Origin: Manis javanica
Taxonomy: Eukaryota; Chordata; Mammalia; Pholidota; Manidae
Reading direction: 5' to 3'
NCBI RefSeq assembly: GCF_040802235.1
Contig: NC_133161.1
Coordinates: 108,641,001 to 108,705,000, forward strand
DNA length: 64,000 nucleotides
Shown here: one piece after another, positions 13,001 to 25,226 of the stretch
Numbering within the stretch: position 1 is the first letter of the stretch
Layout: each line of letters starts with the position of its first letter
The notes under the pieces: model-generated
Databases searched by the model: none
The model's input: only the letters and a program-made list of their open reading frames with translations
What the model was told of the DNA's origin: nothing
Program-made: the position numbers and the translations under genes

Positions 13001-16000
13001 GGCACACTTGAAGAAGGAAGAACAATCCCAAATGAATAGTCTGACATCACAATTATCGAAACTGGAAAAAGAAGAACAAATGAGGCCTAAACTCAGCAGA
13101 AGGAGGGACATAATAAAGATCGGAGAAGAAATAAACAAAATTGAGAAGAATAAAACAATAGCAAAAATCAAGGAAACCAAGAGCTGGTTCTTTGAAAAAA
13201 TAAACAAAATAGATAAGCCTCTAGCCAAAATTATTAAGAGAAAAAGAGAATCAACACAAATCAACATAATCAGAAATGAGAATGGAAAAATCACGACAGA
13301 CTCCACAGAAATACAAAGAATTATTAAAGACTACTATGAATACCTATATGCCAACAAGCTGGAAAACCTAGAAGGAATGGACAACTTCCTGGAAAAATAC
13401 AACTTCCCAAGACTGACCAAGGAAGAAACACAAAAGTTAAACAAACCAATTACGAGCAAAGAAATTGAAATGGTAATCAAAAAACTACCCAAGAACAAAA
13501 CCCCGGGCCCGGACGAATTTACCTCGGAATTTTATCAGACACACAGAGAAGACATAATACCCATTCTCCTTAAAGTGTTCCAAAAAATAGAAGAGGAGGG
13601 AATACTCCCAAACTCATTCTATGAAGGCAACATCACTCTAATATCAAAACCAGGCAGAGACCCCACCAAAAAAGAAAATTACAGACCAATATCCCTGATG
13701 AACGTAGATGCAAAAATACTCAATAAAATATTAGCAAACTGAATTCAAAAATACATCAAAAGGATCATACACCATGACCAAGTGGGATTCATCCCAGGGA
13801 TGCAAGGATGGTACAACATTCGAAAATCCATCAACATCATCCACCACATCAACAAAAAGAAAGACAAAAACCACATGATCATCTCCATAGATGCTGAAAA
13901 AGCATTTGACAAAATTCAACATCCATTCATGATAAAAACTCTCAGCAAAATGGGAATAGAGGGCAAGTACCTCAACATAATAAAGGCTATATATGATAAA
14001 CCCACAGCCAACATTATACTGAACAGTGAGAAGCTGAACGCTTTTCCTCTGAGATCGGGAACAAGACAGGGATGCCCACTCTCCCCACTTTTATTTAACA
14101 TAGTACTGGAGGTCCTAGCCACGGCAATTAGACAAAACAAAGAAATACAAGGAATCCAGATTGGTAAAGAAGAAATTAAACTGTCACTATTTGCAGATAA
14201 TATGATATTGTACATAAAAAACGTTAAACACTCCCCTCCAAAACTACTAGAACTGATATCAGAATACAGCAAAGTGGCAACATACAAAATTAACACACAG
14301 AAATCTGTGGCTTTCCTATACACTAACAATGAACCAATAGAAAGAAATCAGGAAAACAATTCCATTCACAATTGCATTAAAAAGAATAAAATACCTAGGA
14401 ATAAACCTAACCAAGGAAGTGAAAGACCTATACCCTAAACACTACAAATCACTCTTAAGAGAAATTAAAGGGGACAGTAACAAATGGAAACTCATCCCAT
14501 GCTCATGGCTAGGAAGAATTAATATCATCAAAATGGCCATCCTGCCGAAAGCCATATATAGATTTGATGCAATCCCTATCAAATTACCAGCAACATTCTT
14601 CAATGAACGGGAGCAATTAATTCAAAAATTCATATGGAAACACCAAAGACCCCGAATAGCCAAAGCAATCCTGAAAAAGAAGAATAAAGTAGGGGGGATC
14701 TCACTCCCCAACTTCAAGCTCTACTACAAAGCCATAGTAATCAAGACAATTTGGTACTGGCACAAGAACAGAGCCACAGACCAGTGGAACATATTAGAGA
14801 CTCCAGAAATTAACCCAAACATATATGGTCAATTAATATTTGATAAAGGAACCATGGGTATACAATGGCAAAATGACAGTCTCTTCAACAGATGGTGCTG
14901 GCAAAACTGGACAGCTACATGTAGGAGAATGAAACTGGACCACTGTCTAACCGCATACACAAAAGTAAATTCAAATGGATCAAAGACCTGAATGTTAAGT
15001 CATGACACCATACAACTCTTAGAAAAAAACATAGGCAAAAACCTTTTAGAGATAAAGATGTGTGACCTCTTCTTGAACGTATCTCCCCAGGCAAGGAAAA
15101 CAACAGCAAAAATAAACAAGTGGGACTATATTAAGCTGAAAATCTTCTGCACAGCAAAAGACACCATCAATAGAACAAAAAGGAACCCTACAGTATGGGA
15201 GAATATATTTGTAAATGACAGATCCGATAAAGGCTTGACATCCAAAATATATAAAGAGCTCACATGCCTCAACAAACAAAAAACAAATAATCCAATTAAA
15301 AAATGGGCAGAGGAACTGAACAGTTCTCCAAAAAATAAATACAGATGGCCAACAGACACATGAAAAGATGCTCCACATCGCTAATTATCAGAGAAATGCA
15401 AATTAAAACTACAATGAGATATCACCTCACACCAGTAAGGATGGCTGCCATCCAAAAGACAAACAACAACAAATGTTGGCGAGGCTGTGGAGAAAGGGGA
15501 ACCCTCCTACACTGCTAGTGGGAATGTAAATTAGTTCAACGATTGTGGAAAGCAGTATGGAGGTTCAACAAAATGCTCAAAACAGACCTAACAGTTGACC
15601 CAGGAATTTCACTCCTAGGAATTTACCCTAAGAACTCAGCAATCAAGTCTGAGAAAGACAGATGCACCCCTATGTTTATCGCAGCACTATTTACAATAGC
15701 CAAGAATTGGAAGCAACCTAAATGTTCATTGGTAGATGAATGGATAAAGAAGATGTGGTACATATACACAATGGAATACTACTCAGCCATAAGAAGAGAG
15801 AAAATCCTACCATTTGCAGCAACATAGATGGATCTGGAGGGTATTATGCTCAGTGAAATAAGCCAAGCAGAGAAAGAGAAATACCAAATGATTTCACTCA
15901 TCTGTGGAGTATAAGAACAAAGGAAAAACTGAAGGAACAAAACAGCAGCGGAATTACAGAACCCAAAAATGGACTAACAGGTACCAAAGGGAAAGGGACT

Positions 16001-16262
16001 GGGGAGGATGGGTGGGTAGGGAGGGATAAGGGGGGGAAAAAGAAAGGGGGTATTAAGATTAGCATACATAGGGGGGGAGGGAGAAAAGGGAGGGCTGTAC
16101 AACACAGAGAAGACAAGTAGTGATTCTACAACATTTTGCTATGCTGATGGACAGTCACTGTAAAGTGGTTTATAGGGGGGACCTGGTATAGGGGAGAGCC
16201 TAGTAAACATAATATTCTTCATGTAAGTGTAGAGTAAAGATTAAAAAAAAAAGAAAGAAAGA
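10078..16262 (+). mobile_element. L1 copy B, near full length, younger subfamily
   Basis: It starts with a GGWGGAGCCAAGATGGTGGCGTG-type 5' end and has a GC-rich 5' UTR to 10928. ORF1 is at 10929-11865, ORF2 at 12096-15914, and a G-rich 3' UTR ends in an A-rich, AAAG-repeat tail at about 16230-16265. ORF1 is dead, with in-frame TAA near 11012 and TAG near 11204 plus a frameshift. ORF2 has a TGA at 13740 and further indels. There is no matching duplication at its two outer ends (10075 and 18068), which suggests a deletion at insertion. The retroviral piece at 16426-18067 follows it. Confidence 0.9.
12096..15914 (+). pseudogene. L1 ORF2p (endonuclease-reverse transcriptase), broken
   Basis: The first Met of ORF2 is at 12096, in the context found in the sister copies. 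The frame is open to 13742 and covers the apurinic-type endonuclease (about residues 1-235; QETH and GDFN catalytic segments visible) and the start of the reverse transcriptase. A TGA at 13740-13742 replaces the CGA seen in other copies, a typical CpG decay. Reverse-transcriptase text continues at 13782-14438; the FADD catalytic motif reads FADN (near 14195), so the aspartate is lost. After a frameshift it goes on at 14419-14991 and 14992-15363, then the Cys-rich C-terminal part at 15470-15914. Confidence 0.85.
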
Positions 16263-16425
16263 AAGAAAAGGGGGATTACTACTTGATAGGATAAAACTAA
16301 TGGTAAATCAATGATTAACGCATGCTTTAAATATCCTTAGTTTTGATCACTTAAAGGGTGTCAGATGATTTGCTATGGAGGTACACTTTTCTGATAATAT
16401 TCCTTTCTGTTAAAAAAAATAAAAA
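16263..16425 (+). other. 163-bp spacer between L1 copy B and retroviral piece
   Basis: Non-L1 sequence sits between the A-rich tail of L1 copy B and a second A-rich tract (about 16411-16425). It is absent from the otherwise parallel junction of L1 copy D at 29376-29387. It may be 3'-transduced flanking DNA with its own A-tail. Loss by slippage between the two A-tracts would explain its absence in copy D. Confidence 0.5.
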
Positions 16426-18067
16426 GCAGTTCCTGTGTGGTGACCTCCAATGAGTTCTACACAATGGTATAAAGGGCATATCAAAGTGTGGGCAAAGGGT
16501 CTGTATGTTTCTATACACAAGATCAAAGCCTAATTTGGCTACCCAGAAAATGAACTAAGATACAATATGAAGAAGAACTTCCAATATCAGCACTCTCTGG
16601 AAGACTCATACCAGAAGATGATTATCAAAAAACCTCCACAAAGATCCAGGCGATGCTGCAGTTGTAGCTGCATCCATCCCACCGTTTCCTGGACTTGCCA
16701 CTGGAATGAAGAAGGAGATATCTAAGCTGGCCTGTTCATACAGTAAAACAACAAATTTGACTGGATCTATACTGTTGGAACTCAACCAAGAATTAGGAGA
16801 AGTGCAAGTTGTAGCGCTCCAAAATCTTATGACTACAGACTATCTACGGTTAAAAGAACATATGGGATGTAAACAGTTCCCAGGAATGGGTTGTTTTAAT
16901 TTGTCTGATTTCTCTCAGACTGTTCAAGTGCAGTTGGACAATATCCATCATATCATAGACAAATTTTCACAAATGCCTAGGGTGCCTAACTGGTTTTCTT
17001 GGCTTCACTGGAGATGGCTACTAATTATAGATCTGCTTTGGTTATACAACTGTATTCCTATTATGTTAATGTGTGTGCGCAATTTAGTTAGTAGTTTAAA
17101 ACCTATACATGCTTAAGTTACTCTACAAGAAGATATGTCAAAGAAATAATCAATCCTCCCATGTTTTCTTCCATATGCTACCTCTATAGCTTTTCTTCTT
17201 CCTTCCTAATTACAACCCTTAAATAGAATTCATGCCTCATATCGAATTTACTGAGTATCATAATTCCTCCAGGTGGTAAAGATACCTCAAGACAAATGCT
17301 GGGCATAGAAGCCACAGGGCATAAATCTGCAAAGAAGTAAAATGCTAACCTTTTCAAACAATATAGCTTCTCTCTCACTTACCAACTTTACATCTCCCTG
17401 TATGGCCCCGGAAGATGACTGGTTAGCCAGAGACGGGTAAGATTCCTCAAGGGAGGAACAACCTAAGACACGCACAGTTGCAGGGGGGCCATCAGGTGAG
17501 AAATTGGGAATCAACAGTGGTGAAGCTTAGAACCTCACCCCCCGTTTTGGGAGAAATCTTCTGCATCCGTGGATGTTGTAATGCCCTTCTCTAGCTTGAA
17601 TTAACACATAGTCTACAGGCACACACCTGAGCATCTACAATTGCTCTCTTACAACACTAAACTATGTTTTCTACCTTTATCTTGCATCTACCTACCACTT
17701 CAGCATTTTATTAAAAATAAAAATAAAGGGAGAAATGTGGGATCCACACATAAATCAAGTATAAAAATCAAATGATTATTCATATTTGACCTGATTGTTT
17801 ATAGTTTATAATGCGTGATCAAAACCGAAAGTTTCTGTGATGACTGCCCTTGTACTGTTCACCACCTAAAAACTTATTCACTATGTAAGAATTTGTTCAC
17901 CATGTAAGAACTTGTTTGTTATGCTTCAGAAGATTGGAGACTGATGCGAATTAGGCTTGAGATGGATTAATGATTATGCATTGAGCGTTGACTCCCCTAT
18001 ACAGAATTTTATTGTTGTTAACAACCATTTGATCAATAAATATGAGATGCTGTCTCAAAAAAAAAAA
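16426..18067 (+). mobile_element. Retroviral 3' piece (env TM, PPT, LTR, poly(A)), copy 1
   Basis: In order this holds an env transmembrane region (open frame 16706-17116), about 600 bp of 3' untranslated sequence, a purine tract (about 17722-17735), then an LTR starting TGTGGGATCC at 17736. AATAAA follows at 18035-18040 and a poly(A) run at about 18057-18067. It ends at poly(A) just past the R-region signal, so it looks like a copy of RNA and not an integrated provirus: no 5' LTR, gag or pol is present. The same piece with the same 5' boundary lies after L1 copy D at 29387. The virus class is uncertain. Confidence 0.75.
16706..17116 (+). pseudogene. Endogenous retroviral Env transmembrane-subunit fragment, copy 1
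   Basis: The frame gives 136 residues from the first Met. It resembles the ectodomain and membrane anchor of a gamma-type retroviral transmembrane subunit. A helical N-terminal region is followed by an LQN...LLLKE segment and, directly after, two cysteines seven residues apart with Phe after the second. A heptad-like helix, a Trp-rich membrane-proximal stretch and a hydrophobic anchor complete it. The surface subunit and signal peptide are missing, so this is a fragment. It lies in the retroviral piece that trails L1 copy B and is paired with the related frame at 29661. Confidence 0.7.
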
Positions 18068-18068
18068 G

Positions 18069-18425
18069 GAATGAAATTCTGACACAATAACAATGTACTT
18101 TGAAGATACTAAGTGAAATAAGCCATATATAAGAAGACAAATATTGTATGATTCCACTTCTATGAAGTACCTAAAATAGGCAAATTCATGCAAACAGAAA
18201 GTAGATTAAAGACTGACAGAAATGAGGAGTTTGTGTTTTATGTGAACAGAGATTCAGTTTGGGATGATGAAACAGATCTGGAGAACAGATGGTGGTGATG
18301 ACAGTGAATGTGTGAACAGTGTGAATGTGCTTCATGCTCCTGAACTGTACATTTCATAATGACTAAAATGCTAAATCTATTATATATATTTTGCCACAAT
18401 AAAAACTTTTTAAAAATAAAAACAC
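18069..18425 (+). mobile_element. Old L1 3' end
   Basis: This is the very end of an ancient L1 ORF2 and its 3' UTR, with the typical segment around ATTGTATGATTCCACTT (near 18144) and an AATAAA near 18400. By orientation and age it fits the missing 3' end of the old L1 that breaks off at 6650, with roughly 0.8 kb of its ORF2 absent between. That link is inferred. Confidence 0.65.
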
Positions 18426-18438
18426 AGTAGGAGAGGAG

Positions 18439-21400
18439 GATTAAAGATGGTGGCATGAGAGGTGAGACAGAGGCTTCCTCCTAAAACTGCATATAATATG
18501 GAAACATAATACAACTAACCCTGAGAGAGCAACAGGAAAGAGGACTGTGCCAGACTGCATACACCTGGAGAGAAGAGCGGACCTCATGGAACAGGGTAGT
18601 GTACCAAAGCTGTGGCCTGGTGGACTTACTGGCAGGAGGAAGAGAAACTGAGCAGGGAGGGAGTGGAAGCCTGGGACTGCTGAATACGTAGCTCCGGAGA
18701 TCTGCTCTGGGAGCACAAACCTACATTTCATGGTGCCTTCATCATACTCTCGTGATTACGGGGTTGGAAAGTTGGGACAGGTGGAGTTCCTAGGGAGACT
18801 GGGATTCCGGCTGCTTGTGGAAAGTAGGGATCCATATCTGGCAGCTCTGGGACAAAAGCTTATACCTGTGTGCTCAGTATACTGGGTCAGGCAGTGGAGG
18901 CAGGCATAGCAGCGGGGAAGCAGGAAACAGCTCTTTCCTCCTCCCAGGCACCAATACCACTTCCCTGCAACCCCCAACATTTCTTCAGGGGCTGAGCAGC
19001 TCCAGAGAGTAGGGCTTCTGGACACTAGAGGGCACCATATACAAATATGAAACGCCAAAGGAACCTGGTCCAGAGTAAATTTATTAATAAAACTCCTGAT
19101 AAAGATTTAAATGACATGGACCTCATGACTCTTCCTGAAAGGGAGTTCAAAATAAAAATCATTAGCATGCTAATGGAGGTATGGAAAGATATCCAAGAAC
19201 TCAGGAATGAATTCAGGTCAGAGATCCAATCGTTGAAGAACACAATGGAGGGTATTAAAAGCAGGCTGGATACAGTGGAGGAGACGATAAATGAAACAGA
19301 AACCAGAGCAGAGGAATACAAAGAAGCTGAAACACAGAGAGAGAAAAAAGGATCTCTAAGAATGAAAGACTATTGAGAGAACTGTGTGACCAATTCAAGC
19401 AGAACAATATTCACATTATAGGGATACCAGAAGAAGAAGAGAGACAGGGACAGAAAGTGTCTTTGAGGAGGTAGTTGCTGAAAACTTCCCCAATCTGGGG
19501 AAGGAGATAGTCTCTCAGGCCATGGAGATTCACAGATCTCCCAACACAAGGGACCCAAGGAGGACAACGCCAAGACACATAGTAATTAAAATGGAAAAGA
19601 TTAAGGATAAGGACAGACTGTTAAAAGCAGCCAGAGGCAGAAATAAGATCACATACAAAGGAAAGCCCATCAGGCTAACATCAGACTTCTCAGCAGAAAC
19701 CTTACAGGCCAGAAGGGAGTAGCATGATGTATTTAATGCCATGAAGCAGAAGGACCTGGAATCAAGATTATTTTATTGGGCAAGATTATCATTTAAATTT
19801 GAAGGAGAGATTAAACAATTTCCAGATAAGCAGAAGTTGAGAGAATTTACCTCCCACAAACCATCTCTGCAGTCTATTTTGGAGGGACTGCTATAGATGG
19901 AAGTGTTCCTAAGGTTTAATAGCTGTCACCAGATGAAATAAAACGACAGTAAAGAATGCAGAACAGCTAATTACTAAGCAAATGCAAAATTAAATTAACT
20001 ATCCCTAAAGTCAATGAACAGACAGACAAACAGTACAGAATATGATACCTAATATATAAAGAATGGAGGAGGAAGGAAAAGGAGGAGAAAAAGAAAAGAA
20101 CCTTTAGATTGTGTTTGTAATAGTATATTAAGTGAATTAAGTTAGACTCTAAGATAGTAAGGAAGTTAACCTTGAACATTTGGTAACCACGAATCTAAAG
20201 TCTGCAATGGCAGTAAGTACATACCTATTGATAATCACCCTAAATGTAAATGGACTGAATGCACTAATCAAAAGACACAGAGTCACTGAATGGATAAAAA
20301 AACAAAACCCATCTCTATGCTGCCTACAAGAGACTCACTTTAAACCCAAAGACATACACAGACTAAAAGTGAAGGGATGGAAAAAGGTATTTCATGCAAC
20401 TAATACAGAGAAAAAAGCAGGAGTTACAGTACTTGTGTCAGACAAAATAGACTTGAAAACAAATAAAGTCACAAGAGACAAAGAAGGACACTACATAATG
20501 ATAAAGGGGTCAATCCAACAAAAAGATATAACCATTATAAATATCTACATATGTGAAACAAATGCTAATTGAATTAAAAGGGGAAATAGAATGCAATGCA
20601 TCCATTCTAGGAGACTTCAACACTCCACTCACTCTGAAAGACAGATCAACCAGACAGAAAATAAGTAAGGACACAGAGGCACTGAACAACACATTAGAAC
20701 AGATGGACCTAACAGACGTCTACAGAACTCTACACCCAAATGTAGCAGAATACACATTCTTCTCAAGTGCACATGGAACATTTGCAAAAATAGATCATAT
20801 ACTAGGCCACAAAAAGAGCCTGAGTAAATTCAAAAAGATTGAAATTGTACCAACCAGTTTCTCAGGCCACAAAGGTATGAAACTAGAAATAAATTACACA
20901 AAGAAAATGAAAAATCCCACAAACACATGGAGGCTTCACAACATGCTCCTAAATAACCAATGGATCAATGACCAGATAAAAACAGAGATCAAGCAATATA
21001 TGGAGACAAATGACAGTAATTCAACACCACAAAATCTGTGGAACACAGCCAAGTTTGTGCTAAGAGGAAACTATATTGCAATACAGGCCTACTTCAGGAA
21101 AGAACAATTCCATATGAGCAGTCAATACTCACAATTAATGAAACTAGATAAAGAAGAACAAATGAGGCCCAAAGTCAGTAGAAGGCTGGACTTAATAAAG
21201 ATTAGAGAATAAATAAGTAAAATCAAAAAGAATAAAACTAGAAACAATCAATGAAAGCAAGAGCTGGTTCTTCGAGAAAATAAACAAAATAGATAAACCC
21301 CAGGCAGACTTACCAAGAAAAAAAGTTTACAGACATAAACAGAATCAGAAATGAGAACAGAAAAATCACTATGGACACCACAGAAATACAAAGAATTATC

Positions 21401-23378
21401 AGAGAATACTATGAAAGATAATATGCTAACAAATTGGATAACCTAGAAAAAATGGACAACTTTCTAGAAAAACACAACCTTCAAAGGCTGTCCCAGGAAG
21501 AAACAGAATATCTGAGTACACCAATTACCAGCAAGGAAATTCAACTGGTAATCAAAAAACTACCTAAGAACAAAACTCCTGGAACAGATGGCTTCACTGC
21601 TGAATTTTATCAAACATTTAGTGAAGACCTAATACCTGTCCTCCTTAAAGTTTTCCAAAGAGTAGAAGAAGGAATACTTCCAAATTCATTCTATGAGGCC
21701 AACATCACTCTAATACCAAAACCAGGCAAAGACCCCACAAAAAAAGAAAATTACAGACCAATATCCCTGATAAACACAGATGTAAAAATACTCAACAAAA
21801 TATTAACAAACCGAATTCAAAAATACATCAAAAACATCATCCATCATGATCAAGTAGGATTCATCCCTGGGATGCAAGGATGGTATAACAATAGAAAATC
21901 CATCATCATCATCCACCACATCAACAAAAAGGACAAAAACCACATGATCATCTCCATAGATGCTGAAAAAGCATTTGACAAAATTCAACATCCATTCATG
22001 ATAAAAACTCTCAACAAAATCAGTACAGAGGGCAAGTACCTCAAGATAATAAAGGCCATATATGACAAACCCACAGCCAACATCATACTGAACAGCAAGA
22101 AGCTGAAAGCTTTTCCTTTAAGATCAGGAATGAGACAAGGATGCCCACTTTCCCCACTTCTATGAACGTAGTACTGGAGGTCCTAAACACAAAAATCGGA
22201 CAACACAAATAAAAGGCGTCCAGATTGGCAAGGAAGAAGTTAAACTGTCCCTGTTTGCAGATGACATGATATTGTACATAAAAAACCCTAAAGAATCCAC
22301 TCCAAAACTACTGGATCTAATATCTCAATTCAGCAAAGTTGCAGGATACAAAATAACACACAGAAATCTGTGGCTTTTCTATACACTAATAATGAACTAA
22401 GAGAGAGAGAAATTAGGAAAACAATTCCATTCACAATTGCATCAAAAAGAATAAAATACCTAGGAATAAACCTAACCAAGGAAGTGAAAGACCTATACCC
22501 TGAAAACTACAAGACACTCTTAAGAGAAATTAAAGAGGACACAAACAAATGGAAACTCATCCCATGCTCTTGGCTAGGAAGAATTAATATTGTCAAAATG
22601 GCCATCCTGCCTAAAGCAATCTATAGATTCAATGCAATTCCTATCAAAATACCAACACCATTCTTCAATGAACTAGAGAAAATTGTTCTAAAATTCATAT
22701 GGAACCACAAAAGACCTCAAATAGCCAAAGCAATTCTGAGGAGGAAGAATAATGCTGGGAGCATTATGCTCCGCAACTTCAAGCTCTACTACAAACCCAC
22801 AGTAATCAAGACAATTTGGTACTAGCACAAGAACAGACCCACAGACCAATGGAACAGACTAGAGAGCCCTGATATAAACTGAACCATATATGGAAAATTA
22901 ATATATGATAAAGGAGCCATGGACATACAATGGGGAAATAACAGCCTCTTCAACAGCTGGTGTTGGCAAAACTGGACAGCTACATGCAAGAGAATGAAAC
23001 TGGATTATTGTTTAACCCCATACACAAAAATAAACTCAAAATGGATTAAAGACTTGAATGTAAGTCATGAAACCATAAAACTCTTAGAAGACAATATAGG
23101 CAAACATCTCCTGAATATAAGCACGGGCAACTTCTTCCTGAATGCATCTCCTTGAGCAAGGGAAACAAAAGCAAAAATGAACTCATGGGACTACATCAAA
23201 CTAAAAAGTATCTGTATGGCAAAGGACACCATCAACAGAACAAAATGGTATCCTACAGTATGGGAGAATATATTTGTAAATGACATATCCGACAAGGGGT
23301 TAACATCCAAAATATATAAAGAACTTGCATGCCTCAACACCCAAAAAGCAAATAACCCAATGAAAAAATGGGTAGAGG
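18439..23378 (+). mobile_element. L1 copy C, first part
   Basis: A full-length-type start (GATTAAAGATGG) like copy A. The 5' UTR runs to 19046. ORF1 is at 19047-19895, broken by a frameshift near 19355 and a stop (TAG) near 19722. ORF2 starts at 20207, with endonuclease at 20207-21000 and reverse transcriptase at 21434-22165 then 22250 onward. Several indels and stops are seen, for example at 21210, 22163, 22823 and 22880. It is interrupted at 23378 by L1 copy D and resumes at 31250. Confidence 0.9.
23363..23378. repeat. Left target-site duplication of the L1-retrovirus chimera
   Basis: The 16-mer AAAAAATGGGTAGAGG recurs at 31244-31259, where the interrupted L1 copy C continues. The A-run with a following purine-rich stretch fits L1-endonuclease target choice. 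Confidence 0.8.
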
Positions 23379-24170
23379 GAGAGGGCGGAGCCAACATGGC
23401 GGCGTGAGTAGGACAGTGGGAATCTCCTCCCAAAAACATATATATTTTTGAAAATACAACAAATACATCTAATCCTAAAAGAGAGACCAGAAGACACAGG
23501 ACAACAGCCTGACTACATTGACACGTGCGAGACCCCAGCGCCTGGTAAAAGGGGTAAGATACAAGCCCCGGTTGGCGGGACCCCAGCACACCTCCCCCCA
23601 GCTCCCGGAGGGAGGGAGAGGGAGCCCAGGACTGCTAAACACCCAGCCCCAGCCACCTGCACCAGAGCGCAGACACAGTGCATGCGTGGAGGGCTGGAAA
23701 CTAGGGAAATAGGGCAGCAAAACCTCTGAGCGGGTGCCGAAGCTGATGCCCCTGTGACAAAGAAAAGACAGTGCTCTTTGAAAGTCTTAAAGGGACAGGG
23801 ATTTAACAGCTAGATGGAAACAACACAGGTCACAGCCCAGTGGCTGGAAATTACAGGGAAAACTGGGCGCACTAACCCCCTGGGCAACAGCTCTGAGACC
23901 CCTCATGGAGGTAAACAGCCAAACAGCACCCCCACCCCCCAGTCCATTACCCCTCCCGGCAAAGCAGAGAAACAGCCTAAGGCAAAACACACCCACAGAA
24001 AGGCAGAAAGGAAAATTCCTGCACTTCCGCCGGGCAAGACACAAAGACCCAACCTACACGCAATTACCCAACACAAGCCACTAGGGGTCGCAGTTGTCCC
24101 AGTAAAGAAAGGCCAGTAGCAAGTGAAAAGTTTGGCCACTCCCAGCTGACAGTCAATAGCACCTGTCAAC

Positions 24171-25031
24171 ATGAAAAGGCAAAAAAATATGATCCAGACA
24201 AGACTAACCCAGACAGCTTCCGCATCTGCTACATCTTCCCCTGAGAAGGAACCTGAGGAGATAGATTTAGCCAGTCTTCCTGAAAAAGAATTCAAAACAA
24301 AAGTCATAACCATGCTAATGGACTTGCAGAGAAATATGCAAGAACTAAGGAAGGAGAATACAGAAATAAAACAAGCTCTGGAAGGACTTCAAAACAGAAT
24401 GGACGAAACGCAAGAGACCATTAATGGTCTAGAAAACAGAGAACAGGAACTCAGAGAAGCTGATGCAGAGAGAGATAAAAGGATCTCCAGGAATGAAAGA
24501 ATCCTAAGAGAGCTGAGTGACCAATCAAAAAGGAAAAATATACACATTATAGGAATACCAGAAGAAGAAGAGAGAGAAAAAGGGATAGAAAGTGTCTTTG
24601 AAGAAATAATTGCCGACAACTTCGCCAAACTAGGGGAAGAAATGGCCTCTCAGACCACAGAGGTACACAGAACTCCCATGACAAGGGATCCAAGGAGGGC
24701 AACACCAAGACACAGAATAATTAAAATGGCAAAGATCAAAGACAAGGACAAAGTATTAAAGGCAGCCAGAGAGAAAAAAAAGATTACCTACAAACGAAAA
24801 CCCATCAGGCTATCATCAGACTTCTCAACAGAAACCCTACAGGCCAGAAGAGAATGGCATGATATACTTAATGCAATGAAACAGAAGGGCCTCGAACCAA
24901 GACTACTGTATCCAGCACGAATATCATTTAAATATGAAGGAGGGATTAAACAATTCCCAGACAAGCAAAAGTTGAGGGAATTTGCCTCCCACAAACCACC
25001 TCTACAGGGCATCTTACAGGGACTGCTCTAG
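24171..25031 (+). CDS. L1 ORF1p, intact open frame
   Basis: This 286-residue frame encodes the L1 ORF1 RNA-binding chaperone, which packages L1 RNA as trimers in the cytoplasm. An N-terminal unstructured part (about 1-45) is followed by a coiled coil with heptads and many Glu/Lys (about 50-135), an RRM-like domain (about 137-230) with the IIGIPEEEE segment at its start, and a C-terminal domain. The length is shorter than human ORF1p (338 as I recall), mainly in the N-terminal and coiled-coil parts. The ATG is the first after the 5' UTR and matches the start in L1 copy B. It is the only undamaged L1 frame of full expected length in the window, but its partner ORF2 is dead. Confidence 0.75.
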   Translation: MKRQKNMIQTRLTQTASASATSSPEKEPEEIDLASLPEKEFKTKVITMLMDLQRNMQELRKENTEIKQALEGLQNRMDETQETINGLENREQELREADAERDKRISRNERILRELSDQSKRKNIHIIGIPEEEEREKGIESVFEEIIADNFAKLGEEMASQTTEVHRTPMTRDPRRATPRHRIIKMAKIKDKDKVLKAAREKKKITYKRKPIRLSSDFSTETLQARREWHDILNAMKQKGLEPRLLYPARISFKYEGGIKQFPDKQKLREFASHKPPLQGILQGLL

Positions 25032-25226
25032 ATGGGAGCACTCCTAAAAAGAGCACAGAACAAAACACCCAACATATGAAGAAGGGAGGAGGAGGAATAA
25101 GAAGGGAGAGAAATAAAGAATCATCAGACCACGTGTATAATAGCTCAACAAGTGAGTTAAGTTAGACAGTAAGATAGTAAAGAAGTGAACCCTGAAGCTT
25201 TGGTAACCACAAACTTAAAGCCTGCA

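Noticed and set aside
12869-13306. 145-codon minus-strand frame with membrane-like segments
   Set aside because: Shadow of L1 ORF2 on the other strand; the same pattern recurs in every L1 copy (9364, 26125).
16265-18067. Retroviral piece as a normal truncated provirus
   Set aside because: It lacks a 5' LTR and ends in poly(A) right after the R-region signal, which fits an RNA-derived copy better than a decayed integration.
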